Source: Acidobacteriota bacterium
GTDB lineage: Bacteria > Acidobacteriota > Terriglobia > Bryobacterales > Bryobacteraceae
Direction of reading: 5' to 3'
Length of the DNA: 57,969 nucleotides
NCBI GenBank assembly: GCA_003223115.1
Contig: QHXW01000025.1
Location: 1-57,969 of the forward strand
Below the pieces are notes generated by a model, which made no database searches, was not told where the DNA came from, and was given only the letters and a program-made list of their open reading frames with translations. The translations under genes and the position numbers were made by a program. Numbering within the stretch: position 1 is the first letter of the stretch; each line of letters opens with the position of its first letter. This document shows positions 18,864 to 27,183 of this stretch, one piece after another.

Positions 18864-19646
18864 ATGCTGTTGAGGAAACGCAAGTGGAGTGTCATTTGTA
18901 TTGCTATTCTGCTGTCGGTATTCTTGGCGAGCTGCAAAAAGAAGCCGCCACCGCCGCCACCCCCACCACCGCCGCCGGTTGTGCAGCCGCCACCGCCGGC
19001 ACCCGCCGCTCCGACGGTCAATGAATTCACGGCAGAGCCGTCGTCGGTCGAGCGCGGGCAGTCGTCCACTCTAAAATGGTCCACCAGCAACGCGACGCAG
19101 GTGTCGCTCAATCCGGGCATCGGTACGGTTCAGGCCAGCGGCAGTCATGCGGTTTATCCGAATGAGACGACAAGCTATGAACTGATCGCCACAGGGCCAG
19201 GAGGCAGCGTCACCAGGAGCGTGACGGTCAACGTTACGGTTCCGCCGCCGCCACCGCCGCCACCTGCTCCGCCCAAAGAAACACTGGAGCAACGGCTGGA
19301 GCGCGAAGTGAAGGACGCCTTCTTCGATTACGATAAGAGCGACATCCGCGAAGACGCGCGAGCCACCCTCACGCAGGATGCCGAGGCTCTCAAGCGCATT
19401 TTCTCGGAGTTTCCGAGCGCTACCATCACGATGGAAGGGCATTGCGACGAACGCGGGTCCGCCGAATATAACCTCGGCTTGGGCGACCGCCGGTCGACTG
19501 CCGCCAAAGACTTCCTGGTTTCGCTCGGTGTACCCGCCGACAGGCTCAAGACCATCAGTTATGGTAAGGAGCGGCCGGTTTGCACCGAACACAACGAGGA
19601 TTGCTGGCAGAGATGCCGGCACGTGCACTTCGTCGCCTCGCAGTAA
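18864..19646 (+). CDS. pal: Pal-type peptidoglycan-associated lipoprotein with extra Ig-like domain
   Basis: A 260-residue lipoprotein. The lipobox is LASC (near residue 24), followed by two Lys-rich positions and a run of prolines. An Ig-like domain of about 75 residues (FTAEPSSVERGQSSTLKW to GPGGSVTRSVTVNV) comes next, then a second proline run. The OmpA-type peptidoglycan-binding domain includes FFDYDKSDIREDARATL and GHCDERGSAEYNLGLGDRR. Pal anchors the outer membrane to the wall and binds TolB. Enteric Pal lacks the Ig-like insert and proline tracts. The start codon lies five bases after TCAGGAGG. The proline runs are coded mainly by CCG and CCA/CCC, a slippage-prone stretch. Confidence 0.92.
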   Translation: MLLRKRKWSVICIAILLSVFLASCKKKPPPPPPPPPPPVVQPPPPAPAAPTVNEFTAEPSSVERGQSSTLKWSTSNATQVSLNPGIGTVQASGSHAVYPNETTSYELIATGPGGSVTRSVTVNVTVPPPPPPPPAPPKETLEQRLEREVKDAFFDYDKSDIREDARATLTQDAEALKRIFSEFPSATITMEGHCDERGSAEYNLGLGDRRSTAAKDFLVSLGVPADRLKTISYGKERPVCTEHNEDCWQRCRHVHFVASQ

Positions 19647-19654
19647 TCGCCATG

Positions 19655-19708
19655 GGGTAGGGCGGCCCCGCCGGACATGATGGACACGCCTGAACGGCTG
19701 TCCTACCC
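19655..19708. repeat. REP-like palindromic element between pal and cpoB
   Basis: GGGTAGG at 19655-19661 and CCTACCC at 19702-19708 bracket a GC-rich stretch. Read on the minus strand, the right half (GGGTAGGACAG, then GTTCAGGC, then TGTCC) resembles the 27-base element at 48604-48630. Two dispersed copies suggest a repeat family of this genome. A hairpin here could also attenuate cpoB transcription relative to pal. Confidence 0.5.
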
Positions 19709-19726
19709 TTGTATCAGGAGGCCCGC

Positions 19727-20623
19727 GTGAAAGTATTGCGGCTATTTCTACTTACTATTTTTGTTTTCCCGGCAGTCTGCCCGGCCGCGAGTAAGGAGAT
19801 GCTCGAACTGCAGCGTGACGTTGCCGATCTGCAGGACCAGGTGCGCAAATTGCGAAGTGCGTTTGACGAGAAGACCACTACGCTCACCGTTCTGGTCCAA
19901 CAGTCAGTAGACGCCTCCAACAAGGCCAACGTGGCCATTGCGGGACTTCAGGGCGGTATCCTGGAGCAACTCCGGCAGCAGGGCAAAGAAGTTGTCGGGC
20001 CGGTGGTCGGAGTGGGCGCGAAAGTGGACCAGATGACTACCCAGTTCCAGGAAGTCGCGAACGCCATGGCCGATGTAACCACGCGTCTGGGAAAGTTGGA
20101 ACAACAAGTGATGGACCTGGGTAATGCGGTGCGCACGATCCAGACTCCTGCGGCCCCTCCGCCCACTGCCTCCGGACCATCAACGGGCCCTACGGCGTCT
20201 ACTTCGGCGCCACCACCAATTCCCGGCGACGTCCTGTATCAAAACGCGTACCGCGACAGGCTCGGCGGAAAAATCGATCTCGCACTGCAAGAGTTCAATG
20301 ATTATTTGAAATACTACGGGGAAAGTTCGCTTGCGCCCGCAGCCCAGTTCTGGATCGGCGACATTTACTTTTCTCAAAACGACTTCGAAAAAGCGCTCCA
20401 GGCCTTTGATCTGGTACTCGAAAAGTATCCCTCCAACAATAAAACTCCAGATGCGCTTTACATGAAGGGCAAAACCTTGCTGAAGCTCGACCGCAGAACC
20501 GCCGGTGCAAATGAGTTTCGCGAACTCATCCGCCGCTATCCAGGTAGCGACCTGGCTACAAAAGCCAAAGCCCAGCTTCGCTCTCTCGGGCTTTCGGCCT
20601 CCAGCGCCTCCCGCCGGAAATAG
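19727..20623 (+). CDS. cpoB: CpoB/YbgF, Tol-Pal associated TPR protein
   Basis: A 298-residue periplasmic protein starting with GTG at 19727, six bases after AGGAG, at the beginning of a signal peptide (LRLFLLTIFVFPAVCPAAS). An N-terminal coiled coil (LQRDVADLQDQVRKLRSAF) and a Pro/Thr/Ala-rich linker are followed by C-terminal TPR repeats (LYQNAYRDRLGGKIDLALQ, DALYMKGKTLLKLDRRT). CpoB links outer-membrane constriction to peptidoglycan synthesis through TolA. It is the last gene of the tol operon. Confidence 0.88.
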   Translation: MKVLRLFLLTIFVFPAVCPAASKEMLELQRDVADLQDQVRKLRSAFDEKTTTLTVLVQQSVDASNKANVAIAGLQGGILEQLRQQGKEVVGPVVGVGAKVDQMTTQFQEVANAMADVTTRLGKLEQQVMDLGNAVRTIQTPAAPPPTASGPSTGPTASTSAPPPIPGDVLYQNAYRDRLGGKIDLALQEFNDYLKYYGESSLAPAAQFWIGDIYFSQNDFEKALQAFDLVLEKYPSNNKTPDALYMKGKTLLKLDRRTAGANEFRELIRRYPGSDLATKAKAQLRSLGLSASSASRRK

Positions 20624-20650
20624 CATCTCAGGCCCTGCAGAAAGAACACC

Positions 20651-21385
20651 ATGGAATCCGTTACTTCTCCCGTCCGCCCGCCGCTCGGCACTTATCAGGA
20701 TCTGGCTTTGATGATTGATCACTCTTTGATCAGGCCAGAACTCACTGAGGACCAGGTCATTCAGGGTTGCGAACTTGCCAAAGGCTACGCCGTGACGAGC
20801 GTAAGCGTCCGCCCGAGCGACGTGGAGACCGCCGTTCGCATCTTGACCGGCAGCGGCGTGGCCGTGGGCAGCCTCGCGGGCTTCCCGCATGGCTCCAGCA
20901 CCACTGCCGTCAAGCTCTACGAAATTCGGGACGTGCTCCGCCGCGGCGCGAAAGAAGTGGACATGGTCCTCAACATCGGTAAGCTGCTTTCCAGGCAATT
21001 CCAATACGTTGAAATGGAGCTGCTGCAGGCTGCCGAAGAATGCCATAAACAGGGCGCGCTGGTAAAAGTGATTCTCGAGAACGCCTATCTTACAGATGAG
21101 CTGAAGATTGTAGCGTGCCGCATTTGCGGGCGGGCCGAAGTCGATTTTGTCAAAACCTCCACTGCGTGTGCGCCCACTGGTTGTACCCTCGAAGACTTGC
21201 GCCTGATGCGCGCGCATGCGCCCGAACACGTTGGCGTGAAGGCGGCCGGCGGCGTGCGAACGCTGGAAAAGGCGCTCGAAGTTTACCAGGCCGGTGCGAA
21301 CCGCATCGGAGCCACAGCCACTGCCGCAATTCTGGATGCATGGAAGGCGCGCCTCGAGCCGGGGGCCAGTCATACGGCCTCTTAG
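20651..21385 (+). CDS. deoC: deoxyribose-phosphate aldolase
   Basis: A 244-residue class I aldolase that splits 2-deoxyribose-5-phosphate to glyceraldehyde-3-phosphate and acetaldehyde. The Schiff-base lysine is in DFVKTSTACAPTGCTLED and the second catalytic lysine in HVGVKAAGGVRTLEKALEV. The substrate region EVDMVLNIGKL is present. Its length is typical of the family. It lies 27 bases after cpoB and 41 bases before the aroDE fusion, but shares no pathway with either. Confidence 0.95.
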   Translation: MESVTSPVRPPLGTYQDLALMIDHSLIRPELTEDQVIQGCELAKGYAVTSVSVRPSDVETAVRILTGSGVAVGSLAGFPHGSSTTAVKLYEIRDVLRRGAKEVDMVLNIGKLLSRQFQYVEMELLQAAEECHKQGALVKVILENAYLTDELKIVACRICGRAEVDFVKTSTACAPTGCTLEDLRLMRAHAPEHVGVKAAGGVRTLEKALEVYQAGANRIGATATAAILDAWKARLEPGASHTAS

Positions 21386-21426
21386 CGTCCCCTGCGTGTT
21401 ATTCTAAGTACCTTCCGAACTCGGCC

Positions 21427-22944
21427 ATGCCGCAGAAACGGCCTTTCCCGCGCATTTGTATCGCGCTCGGTGTACCGGATGCCGGCACGCTGCTGGAGCA
21501 CGCCCGCCGTGAGGCCGAAGCCGGCGAAGCCTTTCTTGAGTTTCGGCTGGATTACCTGCCGGACCCCGAGCAAGGGGCCAGGGTGATAAGTGATTTTCTC
21601 AAGCGGCATCCCGAGTGCACCGTGCTGGCAACATGCCGCCGCCATCAGAACCATGGAAAATTCAACGGAAGCGTGGAGGAGCAGTTCCGCGTGCTGGAAC
21701 TCGCCATTGCAGCTGGTGCGCAGGCGGCTGACGTGGAAATTGAAAGCGTGGAGGCCGCTTCGGAAAAACTCAATACGTTCCGAGGACATGCGCGGATTGT
21801 GATTTCGTATCACAATTTCGAATCGACTCCGCAATTGGACACATTGCTGAAGCGCATGACGCACTATCCCGCTGATGCCTATAAGATTGTAGTGGCGGCG
21901 CGCAAACCCTCCGACAATGCGCGTGTCCTGGCACTTACGCGGTCGCACTCGCGCACGCCGCTGGTCGTTCTGGCGGTGGGTGAACTGGGCTTCCCCACCC
22001 GGGTGCTGTCGCCGGCCTTCGGCGGACTCTATACATATGCCGCGCCGACAGCCGTACAAGGCACCGCCCCCGGGCAAGTGAGTGCGCGCCTGTTGCGCCA
22101 TCTTTATCGCATTGAGAAGATCTCGAGGGATGCCAAAGTTTATGGCGTGATCGCCGACCCCATCCGGCATACAATTTCTCCGGCCGTGCACAACCGGGGT
22201 TTCCAGGCGCGGCGGATGGATGCTGTTTACCTTCCGTTTTTGGTGTCTCCTCTTCAACTGCGCAACTTTTTCGGGTTGGCGGAAAAGATACCTATCTCCG
22301 GGTTCAGCGTCACCATTCCGCACAAGCAAAAAGTCGTCCGTTACCTGGACACGGTCGATACCGTGGCCCGGCGCATTGGGGCTGTGAACACGGTCTGGAG
22401 GAAGGCTGGAAAATGGCGTGGAGCGAATACAGACGCGGCCGCGGTGCTCGCTCCTTTGAGTAAGCACATGCGGCCCTCGCACGCTTCCGTACTGATCGTG
22501 GGTAACGGCGGCGCCGCGCGCGGTGCGGCTTGTGCGCTGATTGACGCAGGAGCGAAGGTTTCTATCGTCGGCCGTAATCCGGACCGGGTGCGCGCGCTGG
22601 CCCGGCTTTGCGGTGCCGAAGCGTTGCTCAAGGATCAAGCCGAAGCCCGTCATTTCGATGCGCTGGTTCATGCCACGCCGCTGGGCATGTATCCGCACAT
22701 GAATGAAAGCTTCTTCGAAAACCACATTCCCGCTGAGATCGTATTCGACATGGTTTACAACCCGATCGAGACGCAATTAATTCGCCACGCGCGGGACCAG
22801 AACAAAGTGGTAATACCGGGACTGGAAATGTTTGTCGAGCAAGCGGTCCGGCAGTTCGAGATCTGGACCTCGGAATCAGCGCCGCGTCCGGTAATGGAAA
22901 AAGCCGCGCTCGAGGCTCTCGAGCAAAGCGCTCACGGCCTATAA
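21427..22944 (+). CDS. aroDE: fused 3-dehydroquinate dehydratase / shikimate 5-dehydrogenase
   Basis: A 505-residue bifunctional enzyme of the shikimate pathway. Residues 1-230 are a type I dehydroquinase; the catalytic His is in ARIVISYHNFES and the Schiff-base Lys in DAYKIVVAARK. Residues 235-505 are shikimate dehydrogenase, with the substrate loop SPAVHN, the catalytic lysine in VTIPHKQKVV, RIGAVNTVW, and the NADP-binding GNGGAARGAACALIDAGA. It converts dehydroquinate to shikimate in two steps. The two are usually separate proteins in bacteria; fusions are known in plants and some bacteria. The ATG at 21427 is the first to match the AroD N-terminus. Confidence 0.93.
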   Translation: MPQKRPFPRICIALGVPDAGTLLEHARREAEAGEAFLEFRLDYLPDPEQGARVISDFLKRHPECTVLATCRRHQNHGKFNGSVEEQFRVLELAIAAGAQAADVEIESVEAASEKLNTFRGHARIVISYHNFESTPQLDTLLKRMTHYPADAYKIVVAARKPSDNARVLALTRSHSRTPLVVLAVGELGFPTRVLSPAFGGLYTYAAPTAVQGTAPGQVSARLLRHLYRIEKISRDAKVYGVIADPIRHTISPAVHNRGFQARRMDAVYLPFLVSPLQLRNFFGLAEKIPISGFSVTIPHKQKVVRYLDTVDTVARRIGAVNTVWRKAGKWRGANTDAAAVLAPLSKHMRPSHASVLIVGNGGAARGAACALIDAGAKVSIVGRNPDRVRALARLCGAEALLKDQAEARHFDALVHATPLGMYPHMNESFFENHIPAEIVFDMVYNPIETQLIRHARDQNKVVIPGLEMFVEQAVRQFEIWTSESAPRPVMEKAALEALEQSAHGL

Positions 22945-22951
22945 TAACCTC

Positions 22952-23164
22952 ATGAAAATTACGCGACGGCGGTTAGCTGCTACCGCACTTGGATCGGCCG
23001 TCGGATTTAGCGTCGCGCGCTCGCTCGCCCAGGCCCCGTCGGGCTCGACCGAGGCTGAGGATCTGAACGCGGCCGCAAGTGAGCAGCTTCGCAAGACGGC
23101 TGAAACTTTGGCCAACTTCGAACTTTCCATGTCCACCGAACCTGCGTTCGTGTTCAAAGTTTGA
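22952..23164 (+). CDS. 70-residue Tat-signal microprotein upstream of amidase
   Basis: A small protein with a clear twin-arginine leader (KITRRRLAATALGSAVGF) and a short helical tail rich in Ala and Glu ending TEPAFVFKV. No known domain is seen. It starts eight bases after aroDE and stops six bases before the amidase, so the two are likely co-translated. A Tat signal separated from the amidase could mean it escorts the amidase, or that an ancestral Tat-amidase was split. It is probably real because of the signal and the spacing. Confidence 0.6.
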   Translation: MKITRRRLAATALGSAVGFSVARSLAQAPSGSTEAEDLNAAASEQLRKTAETLANFELSMSTEPAFVFKV

Positions 23165-23170
23165 GGCGCC

Positions 23171-24598
23171 ATGGACGAGCTGAGCGACGTTATTTTCTTT
23201 GCCACCATCCGTGAACTGAACGCCAAGCTGAAGTCCAAGGAATTTTCGGCGGAACAACTGGTCCGCGCTTTCGCCCAGCGTTTGGAAACACTCGGCCCCC
23301 GGTACAATGCGCTGGCGCTGCAGCTCACTGAGCCGGCCGTACGGCGGGCTCGCGAAGTCGACAAAGAAATCAAACGCGAACGCTTCCGCGGCCCTCTGCA
23401 GGGAATGCCATTCGGCGCCAAAGATTTGCTGGCCTATCCGCGAAATCCAACCACCTGGGGTGCGCGCCCGTTCGCAGGACAGGTGTTTGACTATACAGCG
23501 TCGGTGATCGAGAAGCTCGAAAAAACCGGGTCGGTATTGATTGGCAAGCTGGCCATGGTTGAATTGGCGGGCGGCGGCGGATACCGGTTCGCCGCAGCTT
23601 CAATGTTCGGCCCGGGCTTGAATCCGTGGGACCGTACGCGCTGGTCGGGCGGCTCATCGAGCGGGTCGGCAAGCGCGGTGGCAGCGGGGTTGGTGCCGTT
23701 CGCCATCGGCTCAGAAACCTCTGGCTCTATCCTTACGCCTTCGGCATTCTGCGGCGTCACCGGCCTGCGGCCTACGTACGGACTGGTCAGCCGTCACGGC
23801 GCCATGGCGCTGTCATGGACTCTCGATAAGCTTGGCCCGATGTGCCGATCGGCTGAAGATTGCGCGCTGGTGCTCGAACATATTGCCGGCGGCGATTCGA
23901 AAGATCCAGCGTCAGCCGGGAAGAGCTTCTATTACACGCCGCAGTTCTACCGCAAGATGAGCGACCTGCGCATCGGCTTTGCACCCGTGGATTTTTCCGA
24001 GTGGGCACAGCCGGCGGCGCGCCCCGCGTTTGAGCAGGCTCTGGCGGTTGTTCGTAGCACCGGCGCTCAAATTGTCGAGGTCAAGTTGCCCGACTTGCCT
24101 TACGGACAGGTAATCAGCACGGTCATCTCATCGGAAGGGTCGTCCGTTTTTGAGCAGCTCATCGCAACCGGCAAAGTCGAGGAACTCGCGGATCCTAAGC
24201 AAATCGCCGGCCTGAAAGCGGGACTGGAGATCTCCGCGAAAGACTATTTGAAGGCCATGCGCATCCGTTCGATCGTTCAAAAAGAGCTGCGGAAAATGTT
24301 CACGGGCGTGGATGTGCTGCTGTCACCCAGCAGGTTTGGTCCAGCGCCCAAAATCAGCGAGCCGCTCGACCAGCACTCGTCAGACCAGCCGCCAAAAGAC
24401 AAAGGCCTCAGCGCGCTCATCGCCGCGTCCAATCTCGCCGGACTTCCTGCGCTGTCAATTCCGTGCGGCTTCGCCGACAACCTTCCCGTTGCCATCCAGC
24501 TTGTGGGTCTACCTTTCTCTGAAAACACGCTCATCGCCGTCGGCAAGGAATTTCAAAATCGCACGGACTGGCATAGGCGGCGGCCGAAAGGCTCGTGA
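23171..24598 (+). CDS. amidase (amidase signature family)
   Basis: A 475-residue hydrolase of the GatA/fatty-acid-amide-hydrolase family. The Lys of the Ser-cis-Ser-Lys triad is in PFGAKDLLAY, the cis-Ser is in WSGGSSSGSASAVAAG, and the nucleophilic Ser is in GSETSGSILTPSAFCGV. It has no signal peptide of its own; the preceding microprotein has one. It is not part of a gatCAB set here, so a role in amide or amino-acid-derivative degradation is more likely than Gln-tRNA formation. The substrate is unknown. Confidence 0.88.
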   Translation: MDELSDVIFFATIRELNAKLKSKEFSAEQLVRAFAQRLETLGPRYNALALQLTEPAVRRAREVDKEIKRERFRGPLQGMPFGAKDLLAYPRNPTTWGARPFAGQVFDYTASVIEKLEKTGSVLIGKLAMVELAGGGGYRFAAASMFGPGLNPWDRTRWSGGSSSGSASAVAAGLVPFAIGSETSGSILTPSAFCGVTGLRPTYGLVSRHGAMALSWTLDKLGPMCRSAEDCALVLEHIAGGDSKDPASAGKSFYYTPQFYRKMSDLRIGFAPVDFSEWAQPAARPAFEQALAVVRSTGAQIVEVKLPDLPYGQVISTVISSEGSSVFEQLIATGKVEELADPKQIAGLKAGLEISAKDYLKAMRIRSIVQKELRKMFTGVDVLLSPSRFGPAPKISEPLDQHSSDQPPKDKGLSALIAASNLAGLPALSIPCGFADNLPVAIQLVGLPFSENTLIAVGKEFQNRTDWHRRRPKGS

Positions 24599-24624
24599 TT
24601 GTGGCAGGTGTTTTCGCTTGGCGT

Positions 24625-24660
24625 GTTTTCCAGTCATCAGGGACCGCCGTTTTCCAGTCA
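24625..24660. repeat. 12-bp direct repeat upstream of the cytochrome c pseudogene
   Basis: GTTTTCCAGTCA occurs at 24625-24636 and again at 24649-24660 with a 12-base spacer, between the amidase stop and the cytochrome gene. It may be a binding site. Short tandem terminal repeats are also a feature of IS21-type ends, so it could be a scar of an excised element. Neither is shown. An alternating TA run at 24689-24702 follows. Confidence 0.4.
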
Positions 24661-24727
24661 CTACGCGCCGAGCAAAGCGATAAATAGCGATATATATATA
24701 TAATGTGCCCGTCTCAGGCGGACTGTC

Positions 24728-25484
24728 GTGCGCAGGATCTCCATCTTCCTTTGGGCCACAGCGCTTGCCGCGCAGCACGACGTGCGCCATTCACCCGCAA
24801 CGCCAGAGGACATCGCGGCAGGCGCCAAGACATTTCGCTCTCATTGCGCCCCATGCCACGGCTTACACGGGGAGGGCGGGCGCGGCCCCAATCTGGCGAG
24901 CGGCCGATTTTATCACGGCGGCACCGACGCGTCTTTGTTCACCAACATCTCACAGCAACATCTCAGAGGGGATTCCCGGGACCGAAATGCCAGGCCTCTT
25001 TCATGCGGACGACCGGATCCGGCAAATCATCGCCTACATCCGTTCGCTGACTACGACAGAGCAGCCCGCTGGAGATGTGCTGCGCGGCGACGCGTTGTTC
25101 CAATCGAAGGGTTGCATCCGTTGTCACCTGGTCCGCGGCCGCGGTGGAAGGCTTGGGCCTGACCTCACCCCAATCGGTAGTATGCGGTCTCCCGCGCACC
25201 TTCGCCAATCAATTCTCGATCCTGACGCCGAGGTGCAGCCGCGGTACTGGGTCGCCAGCTTTCGAGATGCCTCGGGCAAGCAGATTCAGGGATACATCTT
25301 GAACGAAGATACGTACACCATCCAATTGATGGACATGAACGAACAGCTCCGCTCCTACGAGAGAGCAGCTCTCAAAGAATTGAAGATCGAAAAGACTTCA
25401 AAAATGCCGGCCTATGGCAACTTGCTCAGCTCAGAAGAGCTCAACGATCTGGTGGCATATCTTTGGTTGTTGCGACCGGAATGA
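24728..25484 (+). pseudogene. cytochrome c protein, frameshifted by a 13-base duplication
   Basis: Two c-type heme motifs are seen, CAPCH (HCAPCHGLHGEGGRGPNLAS) and CIRCH (SKGCIRCHLVRGRGG), plus a short N-terminal signal. The first frame (GTG at 24728) runs to 24952, and then the direct repeat CAACATCTCA (24943-24952 and 24956-24965) marks a 13-base duplication that shifts the frame. Removing 13 bases restores TNISEGIPGTEMPGLF and an open frame to the stop at 25484. The product should have carried electrons from the PQQ dehydrogenase encoded next. It is a slippage-type lesion, so recent decay or a sequence error. Confidence 0.8.
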
Positions 25485-25491
25485 GGCTCAC

Positions 25492-27121
25492 ATGAAGGTG
25501 CGCCATCTCGCATTCGTCCCTTGCGCCGCGATTTACGCCGCAGCTTCCGTCTCCGCTCAGGTGACATACCAGAGGCTGATCAGCGCCGAAAATGAGAGCG
25601 GCAACTGGATGATCTACTCGGGCACGTACTGCAGCTGGCGGTACAGCAAGCTGGGTCAGATTTTCGCGGCTTAACGCATCGCGCCTGAAAGTCGACTGGG
25701 TCTATCAGATGCCGGTGAGGGAGAAGGAATACGTCGAAACCACGCCGCTCGTGGTTGATGGCATCATGTACCTCAGTGAGCCGCCTAGTAACGTGGTCGC
25801 CCTCGATGCGGCCACCGGCCGGCAGTATTGGCGCTATAAGCGAGCTTTACCCAAGCCCATCAACGTCTGTTGCGGTCAGGTGAATCGCGGCGTGGCGATT
25901 CTGGGCGACCGCCTCTTTGTCGGCACCGTGGACGCGCACCTCGTAGCGCTCGATGCCAAGACCGGCTCGGTGCTATGGGATGTGAAGGTGGCTGACCATG
26001 CGGCTGCCACAGCATTACCGTAGCGCCGTTGGTCGTCAAAGATATGGTCATTTGCGGCATCAGCGGCGGCGAATACGGCATCAGCGGCGGCGAATACGGC
26101 ATCCGCGGCTTCCTGGACGCCTACGATGCAGCTACGGGCGCAAGGCGCTGGCGCTTCTGGACAATCCCGGAACCGGGCCAGCCTGGCAGCGAGACCTGGG
26201 CCGGCTACAGTTGGAAGACCGGCGGTGCACCTACCTGGGTGACCGGTTCTTACGATGTCGCTCAAAATCTCATCGTCTGGGGCACGGGAAATCCTTCGCC
26301 GGACTGGAACGGCGATTCGCGACTCGGTGACAACCTGTACTCAGACAGCGTCATCCGCGCTCGATGCAGATACAGGCAAGCTGAATTGGTACTTCCAATT
26401 CGTGCCGCACGATTTGCACGATTGGGATGCCACGCAGGTCCCGGTTCTGGTGGATGCAGAGTGGGGTGGCCAGCCCCGCAAGCTGGTCTATTGGGCGCAC
26501 CGCGGCGGGTTTTATTACGTGCTCGATCGAGAGACCGGGAAGTTTCTGTTCGGGACGCCGTTCGCCAAACAGACATGGGCCAAGGGCCTGGATCCCGCCG
26601 GACATCCCATCCGGTTGGCCAATATTGATCCATCGCCGGAAGAAACCTACCTGTGGCCCGGCGTCCAGGGCGCGACAAACTGGTATGCACCCAGCTACAA
26701 CCCGCTGACGAAACTTTTTTACGTGGCCTTCTTGGAGAACCGCAGCGTGTATCGTAAGGGCGAAAAGGAATACATTGCGGGCAACCGTTACACGGGAAGC
26801 TCTCCTCTTATCGACCTGCCGGAGGATCCCGGCCGCGGCGGTGTGCGCGCGCTCAATCCACATACCGGCGAGCGCGTCCGGGATTATACGTTGCATACCA
26901 AGCCTTGGGCCGGCGTGCTTTCCACAGCCGGCAAGCTGGTGTTCGGCGGCAGCGACGAGGGTTACTTCTTCGCGCTGGACGCGGAAACAGGTAAAGAGGT
27001 GTGGCGGCAAAACGTGGGAGGCGTCATCCGCGCTAATCCCATCAGCTACTTGATAAAAGGCCGCCAGTTGGTCAGCATCGCCGCGGGAAACGCACTATTC
27101 ACTTTCAGTCTGGAACGTTGA
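25492..27121 (+). pseudogene. PQQ-dependent dehydrogenase, three frameshifts
   Basis: A beta-propeller quinoprotein alcohol/sugar dehydrogenase, starting with a signal peptide at the ATG at 25492. Blocks in order: NWMIYSG, LKVDWVYQMP, LVALDAKTGSVLWDVKVAD, TWAGYSWKTGGAPTWVTGSY, NLIVWGTGNPSPDWNGD, LNWYFQFVPHDLHDWDATQV, and the C-terminal FALDAETGKEVWRQNVGG. The frame is broken by an extra T in the TTTT at 25661-25664, a missing base near 26003-26008, and an extra C at 26355-26356. A perfect 21-base tandem duplication (26056-26076, 26077-26097) adds seven residues in frame. The enzyme would feed electrons to the adjacent cytochrome c, also broken. Confidence 0.82.
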
Positions 27122-27183
27122 CGGCTCCGCCAAGCCGTGGTTCTTCGCGGCCGTGCCGTTCTTCGCTGTGGAACAATAAGCGA

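Noticed and set aside
18951-19270. CCG/CCA-rich microsatellite-like tracts in pal
   Set aside because: They encode proline runs in the coding frame of a real lipoprotein and need no separate element.
20180-21373. Open frame of about 400 codons on the minus strand across cpoB and deoC
   Set aside because: Shadow of deoC, whose Schiff-base lysine region is clear on the plus strand.
21382-22776. Open frame of about 460 codons on the minus strand across aroDE
   Set aside because: It is antisense to a gene with catalytic motifs on the plus strand, has no recognisable domain and follows from GC-rich codon bias.
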